From positions 214,283 through 278,282 of the forward strand of contig NZ_JAAVUP010000003.1 in the NCBI RefSeq assembly GCF_012163135.1: a stretch of DNA of 64,000 nucleotides. The letters run 5' to 3'. Below the pieces are notes generated by a model. The model worked only from the letters and a program-made list of their open reading frames with translations, made no database searches and was not told where the DNA came from. This stretch comes from Neoroseomonas oryzicola (GTDB taxonomy: Bacteria > Pseudomonadota > Alphaproteobacteria > Acetobacterales > Acetobacteraceae). Each line of letters begins with the position of its first letter. The first letter of the stretch is position 1. Positions 50,822-59,842 of this stretch are shown one piece after another. The translations under genes and the position numbers were made by a program.

Positions 50822-52801
50822 ATGCGCCTCAGGATCGCCCCGCTGCTGCTCGGCCTTCTGGCCGCCATCGTCCTCGCCAACGCGGCCGCCACGGGCGTCG
50901 CCTGGTTCAGCCTGCGCCAGGACGCGGCGGTGGTGGGCGGGCTGCGCGCCGGGACGGTCGGGCCGTTGCAGGACCTCAAGGCGCTGTCGGACGCCTATGC
51001 GGTCTCGGTGGTCGATGCCTCCCACAAGATGCGGAACGGGAACTTCACCTGGGAGGAAGGCGCGGCGGCGCTCGCCGCCTCGGCCGGGGTGGTGGAGCGG
51101 TCCTGGGGCGCGCTGGGACGGGCGAACCTGGCGCCGGACGCCCAGGCGGCGCTGGCCCGCGCCGCGGGCCGGCGGGACGGCGCGGAGGCGGTGCTGCGCG
51201 ACCTGCGCCGCATCGCCGCCGCGCGGGATGCCGCGGGCCTCGATGCCCTGGTGCGCCAGCGGCTCTACCAGGCGATCGACCCGGTGACCGAGGCGCTGAG
51301 CGATGCCACCGACGCGCTTGTCGCCGCCGCCGACCAGGCGGTGGCCGAGGAGGCGGCCATGCTGGGCCGGGCGACGGCCGTCCTCGGGATGCTGGCGGTC
51401 CTCGCCCTCGCGATCGCGGCGGGGGCGGGATGGATCGTGCTGGCGCGGGTGACGCGCCCGATCGCCCGGCTGACCGCTGCGATGGCGGCGCTGGCGCGCG
51501 GCGACCTCGGCACCGAGATCCCGGGGACCGGCCGGCGGGACGAGGTCGGCGACATGGCCGCCGCGGTCGCCGTCTTCCGCGCCGCCGGCGAGGAGAACGC
51601 CCGCCTGCGCGCCCGGCAGGCGACCGATGCCGAGGCCGCCGAGGCGGCGCGCCGCGCCGCGCTCGACGGCATGGCCCGGCGGGTGGAGGAGGAGACGCGC
51701 GGGGCGGTCGACGCCGTGTCCGCCCGCATGGCGACGGTGACCGGCGCGGCCGGCGGCGTCGGCACCGCGACCGGGCGCATCCGGGCCGAGAGCGCCTCGG
51801 TCGCGGAGGCGGCGCGCGAGGCGCTGGGCGCCACGCAGACGGTCGCCGCGGCGACGGATGAGCTCTCGGCCTCGATCCGCGAGATCGCCTCCCGCGTGGA
51901 CGAGGCTGCGGGCGCCGCGCGCGCGGCGGTGGGCGGCGTCGAGCACGGCACCCGCACCATCGCGAGCCTGCAGGACGCGGTCGCGCGCATCGGGGAGGTG
52001 GCGGGGCTGATCGCCGACATCGCCGGGCAGACCAACCTGCTGGCCCTGAACGCGACGATCGAGGCGGCGCGGGCCGGGGAGGCCGGCAAGGGCTTCGCCG
52101 TGGTTGCGGGGGAGGTGAAGTCGCTCGCCACCCAGACCGCGCGGCGGACCGAGGACATCTCCCGCCAGATCGGCCTGATCACGGCCGCGACCTCCGAGGC
52201 GGTGGAGGCGGTGCAGGGCATCGCCCAGTCCGTCGCGGCGCTGGACGGCATCGCGGCCGGCATCGCCGGGGCGATGGAACAGCAGACGCTCGCGACGGGG
52301 GAGATCGCGCGGGCGGTCTCGGGGGCGGCCGCCGCGGTGCGGGAGGTGGAATCGCGCATCGCCGGCGTCGCCGGGGAAAGTGAACACAGCGCCGAGGCCG
52401 CCGGCACCATGGCCCGTGCGGCCGAGGACGCGCAGGGCGCGGTGGCCGAGCTGCGCGGGCTGCTGGTCCGCATCGTCCGCACCTCGACCGAGGAGGTGGA
52501 CCGGCGCGCCCATGCGCGCACGCCGCTCGACCGCGGGGCCATGCTGGAACTGGACGGGCGGCGGGCGGTGGCGGTGAACCTGCTGGACCTGTCCGAAGGC
52601 GGCGCCGCCGTGGAATGGGCCGGCGCGGCGCCGCCCGCCGGCACCACCGGGCGCATCGTGATCGACACCGCCCTGCTGCCCGTGCGCGTGGTCCAGGCGG
52701 CGGAGGGGCGGCTCGGCCTCGCCTTCGCGGCGGAAGCGCCGGCGGTGGCGGACACCGTGCGGCGGATCGTGGCCGGGGCGGGTCTCGCACGCGCAGCATA
52801 G
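50822..52801 (+). CDS. Methyl-accepting chemotaxis protein with C-terminal PilZ domain
   Basis: The 659-aa receptor has two membrane helices (about 5-28 and 185-208) around a helical periplasmic domain, a HAMP linker ([20 protein letters not shown]), an MCP signalling domain whose tip reads [45 protein letters not shown], and a C-terminal PilZ domain (RRAHARTPL, then [14 protein letters not shown]). PilZ domains bind cyclic di-GMP through RxxxR and (D/N)xSxxG, both present, so chemotaxis signalling is probably tuned by c-di-GMP. No che genes are nearby. The ligand is unknown. Confidence 0.92.
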   Translation: MRLRIAPLLLGLLAAIVLANAAATGVAWFSLRQDAAVVGGLRAGTVGPLQDLKALSDAYAVSVVDASHKMRNGNFTWEEGAAALAASAGVVERSWGALGRANLAPDAQAALARAAGRRDGAEAVLRDLRRIAAARDAAGLDALVRQRLYQAIDPVTEALSDATDALVAAADQAVAEEAAMLGRATAVLGMLAVLALAIAAGAGWIVLARVTRPIARLTAAMAALARGDLGTEIPGTGRRDEVGDMAAAVAVFRAAGEENARLRARQATDAEAAEAARRAALDGMARRVEEETRGAVDAVSARMATVTGAAGGVGTATGRIRAESASVAEAAREALGATQTVAAATDELSASIREIASRVDEAAGAARAAVGGVEHGTRTIASLQDAVARIGEVAGLIADIAGQTNLLALNATIEAARAGEAGKGFAVVAGEVKSLATQTARRTEDISRQIGLITAATSEAVEAVQGIAQSVAALDGIAAGIAGAMEQQTLATGEIARAVSGAAAAVREVESRIAGVAGESEHSAEAAGTMARAAEDAQGAVAELRGLLVRIVRTSTEEVDRRAHARTPLDRGAMLELDGRRAVAVNLLDLSEGGAAVEWAGAAPPAGTTGRIVIDTALLPVRVVQAAEGRLGLAFAAEAPAVADTVRRIVAGAGLARAA

Positions 52802-52844
52802 CCGGGCGTTGCCGGCACGCCCCCGGCGGGCGTAGGAAGCGCCC

Positions 52845-53459
52845 ATGGATGGCTTTCCCGCCCTGCCCCGCCGCGCCGAGATCGCCCGCAAGACCGCCGA
52901 GACCGACATCCGGGTCGCCATCGACCTGGACGGCACGGGCCGCGCGGTGGTGTCCACCGGGGTCGGCTTCCTCGACCACATGCTCACCGCCCTCGCCCGG
53001 CACTCCATGATCGACATGGAGATCACGGCGGTGGGCGACCTGCACATCGATTTCCACCACACCGCCGAGGATGTGGGCATCGTGCTCGGCCAGTGCCTGA
53101 AGAAGGCGCTGGGGGAGAAGCGCGGCATCCGCCGCTACGGCGCCGCCCTGCTGCCGATGGACGAGGCGCTGGCCGAATGCGCCGTGGACATCTCCGGCCG
53201 CCCCTTCCTCGCCTGGTCCGTCCCCTTCGCCCGCGACAAGGTGGGCGAGATGGACACCGAGCTGTTCGAGGAGTTCTTCCGCGCCCTCGCCTTCAACGCC
53301 GGCGTCACCCTTCACATGACCTTGAAGGCCGGCACCAACGCGCACCATGTCGCTGAAGCCTGCTTCAAGGCGGCTGCCCGCGCCCTGCGGGAGGCCGTCG
53401 AGCCCGACCCGCGGGCGGCAGGCGCGGTGCCCTCGACCAAGGGCGTGCTGGAGGCCTGA
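52845..53459 (+). CDS. hisB: Imidazoleglycerol-phosphate dehydratase
   Basis: The 204-aa monofunctional dehydratase catalyses the sixth step of histidine biosynthesis. Manganese-binding motifs are [32 protein letters not shown] and [19 protein letters not shown], and [18 protein letters not shown] lies between them. It is followed 2 bp later by a DUF2628 gene and then hisH, a common alphaproteobacterial arrangement. Confidence 0.97.
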   Translation: MDGFPALPRRAEIARKTAETDIRVAIDLDGTGRAVVSTGVGFLDHMLTALARHSMIDMEITAVGDLHIDFHHTAEDVGIVLGQCLKKALGEKRGIRRYGAALLPMDEALAECAVDISGRPFLAWSVPFARDKVGEMDTELFEEFFRALAFNAGVTLHMTLKAGTNAHHVAEACFKAAARALREAVEPDPRAAGAVPSTKGVLEA

Positions 53460-53461
53460 GG

Positions 53462-53839
53462 ATGCGCGTCTGGACGGTGCATGGCCGGCCGGCTTCCGAA
53501 AGGAAGGCGCCGAGGGTGGTGCTGGTGCGGGACGGCTTTTCCTGGGGTGCCTTCCTGTTCCCCACGATCTGGTTCCTGTCGAACGGCCTGATCGCGCTGG
53601 CGGCGATGCATTTCGCGCTGGTGGTGTTGCTGGGCGCCCTGCTGCCGGGGGCGGCGCTGCCCTTCGCGCTGGCCGGCCTGCAATGCTTCATCGGCTTCGA
53701 GGCACGGAACCTGCAAGCGTGGTGGCTGGGACTTCGGGGCTTCCGGCCGGAGGCGGTGCTGGTGGCGCGGGACGAGGACGCGGCCGTCCTCAACCTCGCC
53801 TCCTTCCGCCCGGACCTGGCCCGCGTGGCCGCCGGCTGA
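53462..53839 (+). CDS. DUF2628-family membrane protein
   Basis: The 125-aa protein has hydrophobic segments at about 30-50 and 52-80 within FSWGAFLFPTIWFLSNGLIALAAMHFALVVLL, the characteristic DUF2628 region (phenylalanine-tryptophan-rich, PxxWFL), and a conserved GFEARNLQAWWLGLRGF segment. Its function is unknown. In many alphaproteobacteria it sits between hisB and hisH, as here, with 2 bp and 16 bp gaps, so it is cotranscribed with histidine genes without obvious biochemical link. Confidence 0.85.
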   Translation: MRVWTVHGRPASERKAPRVVLVRDGFSWGAFLFPTIWFLSNGLIALAAMHFALVVLLGALLPGAALPFALAGLQCFIGFEARNLQAWWLGLRGFRPEAVLVARDEDAAVLNLASFRPDLARVAAG

Positions 53840-53855
53840 GGGGAAGGGGACGACC

Positions 53856-54515
53856 ATGGCTCAGCGTGTCGCGGTGGTGGATCCGGGGTCGGGCAACCTG
53901 GCCTCGGTGGTGCGCGCCTTCGAGAAGGCGGCCGAGGACAATGAGATCGAGGCGGTGGTGAAGGTGGTCACGGCCGCCGCCGACCTGCGCGTCGCGGACC
54001 GCATCGTGCTGCCGGGCCAGGGGGCGTTCGCGGCCTGCCGGCGGGGGCTCGACGCCCTGCCGGGCATGGTGGACGCGCTCGAGGAACGGGTGCGTGGGCA
54101 GGGCGTGCCGTTCCTGGGCATCTGCGTCGGGATGCAGCTGATGGGCACGCGCGGGCTCGAGCACGGGGAGACGCCGGGGCTTGGCTGGATTCCCGGCACG
54201 GTGGCGCCGATGGACCCCAAGGGGCCGGACGGGCTGCCCCTGCCGCTGCCGCAGATGGGGTGGAACGCGCTGTCCTTCGAAGCCGGCTACCACCCGGTGC
54301 TCGACGGGGTGAAGCCGGGCGACCAGGTCTATTTCGTCCATTCCTTCGCCTTCGAGGCCGAGGACCCTGAGGACGTCGTCGCCACCACCGACTACGGCGG
54401 TCCAGTGACCGCGGTCATCGCGCGGGGCAACCTCGCCGGGCTTCAGTTCCACGTGGAGAAGAGCGGACCGGTGGGGCTGAAGATGCTGGCGAATTTCCTG
54501 CGGTGGGAACCGTGA
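53856..54515 (+). CDS. hisH: Imidazole glycerol phosphate synthase, glutamine amidotransferase subunit
   Basis: The 219-aa class I glutaminase supplies ammonia to HisF. VVDPGSGNLASVVRAFEKA opens the protein, LPGQGAFAACRRGL follows, the nucleophile Cys90 is in FLGICVGMQLMGTRG, and His/Glu of the triad are in GLQFHVEKSGPVGLKML. A short insert (NEIEAVVKVVTAA) is within normal variation. The last codons overlap the start of a GNAT gene. hisA and hisF, usually next, are not in the window. Confidence 0.96.
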   Translation: MAQRVAVVDPGSGNLASVVRAFEKAAEDNEIEAVVKVVTAAADLRVADRIVLPGQGAFAACRRGLDALPGMVDALEERVRGQGVPFLGICVGMQLMGTRGLEHGETPGLGWIPGTVAPMDPKGPDGLPLPLPQMGWNALSFEAGYHPVLDGVKPGDQVYFVHSFAFEAEDPEDVVATTDYGGPVTAVIARGNLAGLQFHVEKSGPVGLKMLANFLRWEP

Positions 54516-55102
54516 ACGGTTCCGCTGCCCTCCAGGCCGCGCGGGAACTCGCCGTCGAGCGCGTGGAGCGGCTGTCGGAGGCGGATCTCGCCGACCTCGC
54601 CGAGGCCACCGATGCCGCCATCATCGAAAGCGGCGGCTTCGGCTGGGTGGAGCCGCAGGGCCGTGGCGCCCTCGAACGCCATTTCCGCGGCGTGCTGCTG
54701 GTGCCGGAGCGCGAGTTGTTCGTCGCGCGGCTGGACGGGCATGCCGTGGGCTCGGCCCTGCTGGTGCGCCCGCCGCGCAACAACGAGGCCCAGGCCTTCG
54801 CCGCGACGCTGACCCACGCCTACATCGCCCCCTATGCGCGCGGCTTCGGCCTGGCGCGGATGCTGGTGGCGAAGGTCGAGGAACGCGCAGCCGCGCTGGG
54901 GCACCGGGTGATCAACCTCGACGTGCGGGAGACGCAGGCGACCGCGATCGCGCTGTTCGAGAGCCTGGGCTACCAGCACTGGGGCACCCATCCCTTCTAC
55001 GCGCGGGTGCGCGGCCAGACGGTGGCGGGGCGCTTCTACATGAAGACGCTGGAACCGGGCCGCGGGCGCAGCACCGGCGCGCTGATCGACGGCGCGGCCT
55101 GA
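54503..55102 (+). CDS. GNAT-family N-acetyltransferase
   Basis: The 199-aa protein has a C-terminal GNAT fold: LFVARLDGHAVGSALLVRPP, AYIAPYARGFGLARMLVAKVEERAAALGHRVINLDVRETQATAIALFESLGY (acetyl-CoA loop RGFGLAR and the final NxxAxxxYxxxGF-like stretch) and FYMKTLE at the end. The substrate is unknown. The GTG at 54503 overlaps hisH by 13 bp; a second GTG at 54512 is possible. Overlap implies coupling to the histidine operon. Confidence 0.88.
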   Translation: MGTVNGSAALQAARELAVERVERLSEADLADLAEATDAAIIESGGFGWVEPQGRGALERHFRGVLLVPERELFVARLDGHAVGSALLVRPPRNNEAQAFAATLTHAYIAPYARGFGLARMLVAKVEERAAALGHRVINLDVRETQATAIALFESLGYQHWGTHPFYARVRGQTVAGRFYMKTLEPGRGRSTGALIDGAA

Positions 55103-55189
55103 GGGGGCGCAGCCCGCTGGCCAGCGGGGTGTGTTCCGCGCTTACATGACGCAGGCCGAAACTTCGGCCGGGCGTCCAGGAACACGACC

Positions 55190-56890
55190 ATGCCAGCCTG
55201 CCCCCCCAAGCCACCCCTTCCGCGGGATCGCGGCGATGCTCGGCGGGCCGCCCTGGTCGCACTCGCCATGGCCTTCGGCGGGGTCGCGACCTTCGCCGGC
55301 GCGCCGCGGCCGGGCTTCGCGCAGGGTGCGCCGCCGGCCGCCCCCGCGCCCTCGCCCGTCGCCGTGTCGCCCCAGCAGGACCGGCTGACGCAGCCGCAGC
55401 TGGAGCAGTTGCTGGCGCCGATCGCGCTGTATCCCGACGACCTGCTGATGCAGATGCTGATGGCCTCGACCTACCCGCTCGAGGTGGTGCAGGCGAAGCG
55501 GTGGCTGGGCCAGGGGCAGAACGGCGCGCTGCGCGGGGATGCGCTGGTGCAGGCGCTGGCCGCGCAGTCCTGGGATCCCTCGGTGAAGTCGCTGGTGCCC
55601 TTCCCCGACGTGCTGACGATGATGAACGACCAGCTGGACTGGACGCAGCAGGTCGGCGACGCGGTGCTGGCGCAGCAGCAGGACGTGATGAACGCGGTCC
55701 AGGTGCTGCGCGGGCGCGCCCAGGCGAACGGCGCGCTGCAATCCGGGCCGCAGCAGACGGTGACGGTGACGCAGAACGTGACGGTCGCGCCGCCGGCCGC
55801 GGGCGACGCCACGCCGGTGGTCGCCCCGCCGCCGCAGGTCATCACCATCGCGCCGGCGCAGCCCGACACGGTCTACGTGCCGGCCTACAACCCGAACGTG
55901 GTCTACGGGTCCTGGCCCTATCCGCAGTATCCGCCGCCCTATTACCCGCCGCCGGTGGGCTGGGGGCTGGGCAGCGCGCTGCTGACCGGCATGGCCTTCG
56001 CGGGGGGTGCCGCGATCGTCGGGTCCCTGTGGGGCTGGGGCAGCCCGAACTGGGGGCGCGGGAACATCAACGTCAACGCGAACCGCTACAACAACATCAA
56101 CGTCAACCGGGCGCAGATCAGCGGCAACACCTGGCAGCACGACGTGACGCACCGGCAGGGCGTGGCCTATCGCAACGACGACGTCCGCAACCGCGTGAAC
56201 GCCAACCGGCCGGACGGGTCCCGCCCGGCGATGACCGACCGCGACCGGGCGCAGGCGCGCGACCAGTTCCGCGGGCGCGTGGACCAGGCGGAACGCGGGC
56301 AGGGCCTCGGCGACCGGGGCGGGCCCGGGGATCGCGGCGCGCTGGGCGACCGTGGCGGTCCGGGCGACCGTGGCGGGCTCGGCGATCGCGGCGGTCCGGG
56401 CGGTGGGGACCGCCCGTCGCTCGGGGATCGCGGGGGCGCGGGCGCGCAGCGGCCGGGCGGCGGGGATCGCCCCGCGCTCGGCGACCGCGGACCGGGTGCC
56501 GGCGACCGTCCCTCGCCTGGCGACCGTGGCGGCGCGGGTGCCCAGCGGCCCGGCGGCGCGAATCTGGCCGACCGGGCCGGCGCCGGGGCCGGGGCGCAAC
56601 GCCCGGCGGGCGGCGCGGCGCAGCAGCGCCCGGCCGTGCAGCACAATGCCGCGGGGCGTCCGCAGGGCTTCCAGCCGCAGCAGCAGCAGCGTCAGGCCCC
56701 GCAGGGCTTCCAGGGCATGGGCGATGGCGGGCGGGAACGCGCCGCCGCCGATCGCGGCGCGGCGAGCCGCCAGGGCCAGCCGGCCGCGCGGGCCCAGGCC
56801 CAGCAGCGCGCCGCGGCGCGCCCCGCGGGCGGCGGCGGCGGTGGTGGCGGGCGCGCGGCCGGCGGCGGTGGCCGCGGCGGCCGGCGGTGA
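55190..56890 (+). CDS. DUF3300-family secreted protein with Gly-Asp-Arg repeat tail
   Basis: The 566-aa protein has an N-terminal hydrophobic segment and Ala/Pro linker, and a DUF3300 domain at about 65-260 (LTQPQLEQLLAPIALYPDDLLMQMLMASTYPLEVVQAKRWL, WDPSVKSLVPFPDVLTMMNDQLDWTQQVGDAVLAQQQDVM, VYVPAYNPNVVYGSWPYPQYPPPYYPPP). An Asn-rich stretch follows, then about 200 residues of low-complexity GDRGGPGDRG-type repeats and a Gly/Arg/Gln tail. The function of the family is unknown. The intrinsically disordered, strongly basic tail may bind polyanions or polymers. A DUF2950 gene follows 11 bp later, a frequent partner. Confidence 0.85.
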   Translation: MPACPPKPPLPRDRGDARRAALVALAMAFGGVATFAGAPRPGFAQGAPPAAPAPSPVAVSPQQDRLTQPQLEQLLAPIALYPDDLLMQMLMASTYPLEVVQAKRWLGQGQNGALRGDALVQALAAQSWDPSVKSLVPFPDVLTMMNDQLDWTQQVGDAVLAQQQDVMNAVQVLRGRAQANGALQSGPQQTVTVTQNVTVAPPAAGDATPVVAPPPQVITIAPAQPDTVYVPAYNPNVVYGSWPYPQYPPPYYPPPVGWGLGSALLTGMAFAGGAAIVGSLWGWGSPNWGRGNINVNANRYNNINVNRAQISGNTWQHDVTHRQGVAYRNDDVRNRVNANRPDGSRPAMTDRDRAQARDQFRGRVDQAERGQGLGDRGGPGDRGALGDRGGPGDRGGLGDRGGPGGGDRPSLGDRGGAGAQRPGGGDRPALGDRGPGAGDRPSPGDRGGAGAQRPGGANLADRAGAGAGAQRPAGGAAQQRPAVQHNAAGRPQGFQPQQQQRQAPQGFQGMGDGGRERAAADRGAASRQGQPAARAQAQQRAAARPAGGGGGGGGRAAGGGGRGGRR

Positions 56891-56901
56891 GGAGGCAGGC
56901 C

Positions 56902-57870
56902 ATGATCCGCAGCACGATCCTCGGCGGCCTCGCCGCCCTTCTCCTCGCCGGCGGCGCGATCGCCCAGGCCCCGGCACCCGAACCTGCGTCTCCGCCGGAG
57001 CAGCAGGCGGCCCCGCGCCCGGTCCCGCCCCAGGCCTTCCGCACGCCCGAGGACGGCTTCGCCGCCTTCGTCGCCGCGCTGCGCGCGCGCAGCGACGCGC
57101 AGGGCGTGCGCATCCTGGGCAGCGCGGGCGCGCGCTACATCCGCTCCGGCGATCCGGTGGCCGACCGCACCGCGCGCGAGCGCTTCCTCGCCGCCTATGA
57201 CCGGAAGAACGAGATCGTGCGGCCATCGCCCGGCCGCGCCGTGCTGCAGGTCGGCGAGGATGGCTGGCCGCTGCCCATCCCGATGGTCCAGCACGCCGGC
57301 GCCTGGCGCTTCGATGCCGTCGCCGGCGGGCAGGAGATCGCCAACCGCCGGATCGGGCGCAACGAGCTCGACACCATCGAGACGCTGCGCGCCATCGTCG
57401 ACGCGCAGCAGGACTTCGCGCGCACCGCCGGGCGGCAGGGCGCCTTCCAGGCCTATGCGCGGCGGTTCTTCTCCTCGCCCGGACAGCGCGACGGGCTCTA
57501 TTGGCCGACCGGGCCGGGCGAGCCGGACAGCCCGCTCGGGCCAGTCATGGCGGCGGCGAGCGCGGGCGGATATGCGCGCGCGCCGGGTGACCGGCCGCAG
57601 CCCTATCACGGCTATTTCTTCCGCATCCTCGAGGCCCAGGGGCCGAACGCGCCCGGCGGCGCGGCCGATTTCGTCGTGAACGGGCGGATGATCGGCGGCT
57701 TCGCGGTCGTCGCCTGGCCGGCGACCTACGGCAATTCGGGCATCAAGACCTTCATGGTGAGCCATGCGGGGGTGGTCTACGAGCAGGACCTCGGCCCCGA
57801 TACGGCACGCGAGGCGCGGGCGATCACGTCGTTCGATCCCGGCCCCGGCTGGACGCGCGTCGCGGAGTAG
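56902..57870 (+). CDS. DUF2950-family secreted protein
   Basis: The 322-aa precursor has a signal peptide ending GGAIAQ. The mature domain (FRTPEDGFAAFVAALRARSDAQGVRILGS, GWPLPIPMVQHAGAWRFDAVAGGQEIANRRIGRNELDTIETLRAIVDAQQDFA, GLYWPTGPGEPDSPLGP, YHGYFFRILEAQGPNAPGGA, FVVNGRMIGGFAVVAWPATYGNSGIKTFMVSHAGVVYEQDLG) matches DUF2950, usually encoded beside DUF3300. Function unknown; export to the periplasm or outside is expected. A GAGGAGG-like ribosome-binding site precedes the ATG at 56902. Confidence 0.88.
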   Translation: MIRSTILGGLAALLLAGGAIAQAPAPEPASPPEQQAAPRPVPPQAFRTPEDGFAAFVAALRARSDAQGVRILGSAGARYIRSGDPVADRTARERFLAAYDRKNEIVRPSPGRAVLQVGEDGWPLPIPMVQHAGAWRFDAVAGGQEIANRRIGRNELDTIETLRAIVDAQQDFARTAGRQGAFQAYARRFFSSPGQRDGLYWPTGPGEPDSPLGPVMAAASAGGYARAPGDRPQPYHGYFFRILEAQGPNAPGGAADFVVNGRMIGGFAVVAWPATYGNSGIKTFMVSHAGVVYEQDLGPDTAREARAITSFDPGPGWTRVAE

Positions 57871-57923
57871 AACCGCGGCGCCGGGCAACCCAGGTTCCCT
57901 GCATCCCCGCAGGGAGCCTGCCC

Positions 57924-58889
57924 ATGACCCAGCCGCCGCTCGTCGCCATCGCCTGCCAGGGTGGCGGCAGCCATGCCGCCTTCACCGCCGGGGCGCTGCA
58001 TGCGCTGTTCGGGCCGCATCACGCGGAACGCTTCACGCTGCGCGGGCTGTCGGGGACCTCCGGCGGGGCGGTCTGCGCGGCGCTGGCCTGGGCGGGGCTG
58101 CTGACCGGCGGCTTCGCGGATGCGCGCCGGCGGCTCGAGGCCTTCTGGACGCAGGTCGCCGCCTCGGACCCGATCGAGCGGGTGGTGAACGACTGGTCGC
58201 TCGCCTTCGCGCGGCTGCCGGTCACGGCGCAGGTCAGCCCCTATGCCTATTGCGCCCTGGCCGAGCCGCGGCTGCGGGACCTGCTGGGCGAGCACCTGCG
58301 GCTCGAGGCGCTGCCGGCGGGGCGCGCGGGGCCGGCGCTGCGCATCGCGGCGGCGAATGTCCTCACCGGGGAGGCCGGGATCTTCCGCGGCGAGGAACTG
58401 ACGCTGGACGACGTGGTGGCCTCGGCCGCCGTGCCGCCGATCTTCCGCGCGGTGCGCACGCGGGGCGGGCTTTGGTGGGACGGGATGTTCAGCCAGAACC
58501 CGCCGCTGCGCGACCTGCTCGACCTCGATCCGAAGCCGCGGGAATTGTGGGTGATCCGGCTCAATCCGCGGCGGCGGGCGAGCGAGCCGACCACGGTCGC
58601 GGAGATCGACGACCGGCGGAACGAGATGGCGGGGAATGTGCCGCTCGACCAGGAGATCGACATGATCCGCCGCTTCAACCGGCTGCGGCTGACCTCGCCG
58701 GAGGTCGCGCAGCGCTACGCGGCGATCACGGTGCGGGAGATCGAGCTCGACCTGCAGCTCGACTACCAGTCGAAGCTCGACCGGTCGCCGGAACTGCTGG
58801 AGCGGCTGCGCGCGCACGGCGCCCACCGCGCCGCGCACTTCTTCGAACCGCAATCGGTCACCGTGCACCCCGACGGGCGCACGGCTTAG
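57924..58889 (+). CDS. Patatin-like phospholipase / acyl hydrolase
   Basis: The 321-aa protein has the patatin catalytic dyad: the oxyanion loop CQGGGSHAAFTAGAL at residues 11-25, the nucleophile Ser46 in GLSGTSGGAV (G-x-S-x-G) and the Asp in GGLWWDGMFSQNPPL. No signal peptide is visible, so it is probably cytoplasmic or secreted by a dedicated system. Substrates could be phospholipids or polyhydroxyalkanoate-related esters; the sequence does not decide. A dispersed repeat with a strong hairpin begins immediately after the stop. Confidence 0.9.
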   Translation: MTQPPLVAIACQGGGSHAAFTAGALHALFGPHHAERFTLRGLSGTSGGAVCAALAWAGLLTGGFADARRRLEAFWTQVAASDPIERVVNDWSLAFARLPVTAQVSPYAYCALAEPRLRDLLGEHLRLEALPAGRAGPALRIAAANVLTGEAGIFRGEELTLDDVVASAAVPPIFRAVRTRGGLWWDGMFSQNPPLRDLLDLDPKPRELWVIRLNPRRRASEPTTVAEIDDRRNEMAGNVPLDQEIDMIRRFNRLRLTSPEVAQRYAAITVREIELDLQLDYQSKLDRSPELLERLRAHGAHRAAHFFEPQSVTVHPDGRTA

Positions 58890-58894
58890 AGCAG

Positions 58895-58993
58895 ATCCCG
58901 ATCAGGTGGAGTCACCTGATCGGGTGAAGATGCTCGCGCAGACAATGGCCTGGAGACGTTGCCGTGAGCGCAGGCGAACGGAGACGGCTCCAG
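58895..58993 (-). repeat. 99-bp dispersed repeat, copy 2
   Basis: This is an inverted copy of 12502-12600 at about 82% identity by manual count. Its left end is a perfect 12-bp hairpin (CCCGATCAGGTG / CACCTGATCGGG with a 4-base loop). It lies between the patatin gene and convergent trpA and may serve as a terminator for one or both. Confidence 0.8.
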
Positions 58994-59011
58994 AGAGGAC
59001 GGCGCGCGCCG

Positions 59012-59842
59012 CTACGCGGCCTTGGGCGTCGCCCGGATTGCCTCGGCCAGCGCGCGGACCCTGTCGAGCACCTTGCGCACCGTGTCCGGCTTCGCGCGGC
59101 CGTTCTCGTCGAGGCTTTCGGCCAGCGTGTCGACCAGCGCCGTGCCGACCACCGCGCCGTCGGACAGGCGCGCCGCCTCGGCCGCCTGTTCGGGCGTGCG
59201 GATGCCGAAGCCGATGCAGATCGGCAGGTCGGTGTGCTTGCGCAGGCGCGGCATCGCCGCGGCGAGGTCGGCACCCGAGGCGCTGCGCGTGCCGGTGATG
59301 CCGGTGATCGAGACGTAGTAGACGAAGCCCGTCGTCGCCGCGAGGACACGCGGCAGGCGCGCATCGTCCGTGGTCGGCGCGATCAGCCGGATCAGGTCGA
59401 GGTTGTTCGCCTTGGTCAGCGGCTCGACCTCGTCGGCTTCCTCGGGCGGGACGTCGACGATGATCAGCCCGTCGACGCCCGAGGCCGCGGCATCGGTGCA
59501 GAAGCGCTCGGTCCCGTAGGACAGGATGGGGTTGTAGTAGCCCATCAGCACGATCGGCGTCGTCGCGTTGTCCTTGCGGAAGTCGCGCACCATGGCGAGC
59601 ACGCCGGCGAGCGTCGCGCCGGCCTTCAGCGCGCGCAGCCCACCGCGCTGGATGGACGGGCCGTCGGCCATGGGATCGGTGAAGGGGACGCCGATCTCGA
59701 TCACGTCGGCGCCGGCGGCGGGCAGGCCGCGCAGGATCGCCATCGAGGTGGCGGGATCGGGGTCGTAGCCCTCGAGGAAGGTGACGAGCGCGCCGCGCCC
59801 TTCCGCCTTCAGCGCCGCGAAGCGGTCGGCAATGCGGGTCAC
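59012..59842 (-). CDS. trpA: Tryptophan synthase alpha chain
   Basis: The 276-aa barrel cleaves indole-3-glycerol phosphate and passes indole to Trp[28 protein letters not shown] carries the catalytic Glu and Asp, followed by [47 protein letters not shown] and [12 protein letters not shown]. The GTG at 59842 overlaps the trpB stop (GTGA), showing coupling. The gene ends just before a dispersed repeat. Confidence 0.98.
   Translation of the reverse strand: MTRIADRFAALKAEGRGALVTFLEGYDPDPATSMAILRGLPAAGADVIEIGVPFTDPMADGPSIQRGGLRALKAGATLAGVLAMVRDFRKDNATTPIVLMGYYNPILSYGTERFCTDAAASGVDGLIIVDVPPEEADEVEPLTKANNLDLIRLIAPTTDDARLPRVLAATTGFVYYVSITGITGTRSASGADLAAAMPRLRKHTDLPICIGFGIRTPEQAAEAARLSDGAVVGTALVDTLAESLDENGRAKPDTVRKVLDRVRALAEAIRATPKAA

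Noticed and set aside
56280-56900. Short periodic DNA repeats that at first look like a direct-repeat array
   Set aside because: They are codon-level repeats encoding GDRGG-type protein sequence in the DUF3300 gene. There are no constant-length spacers, so this is not a CRISPR array.
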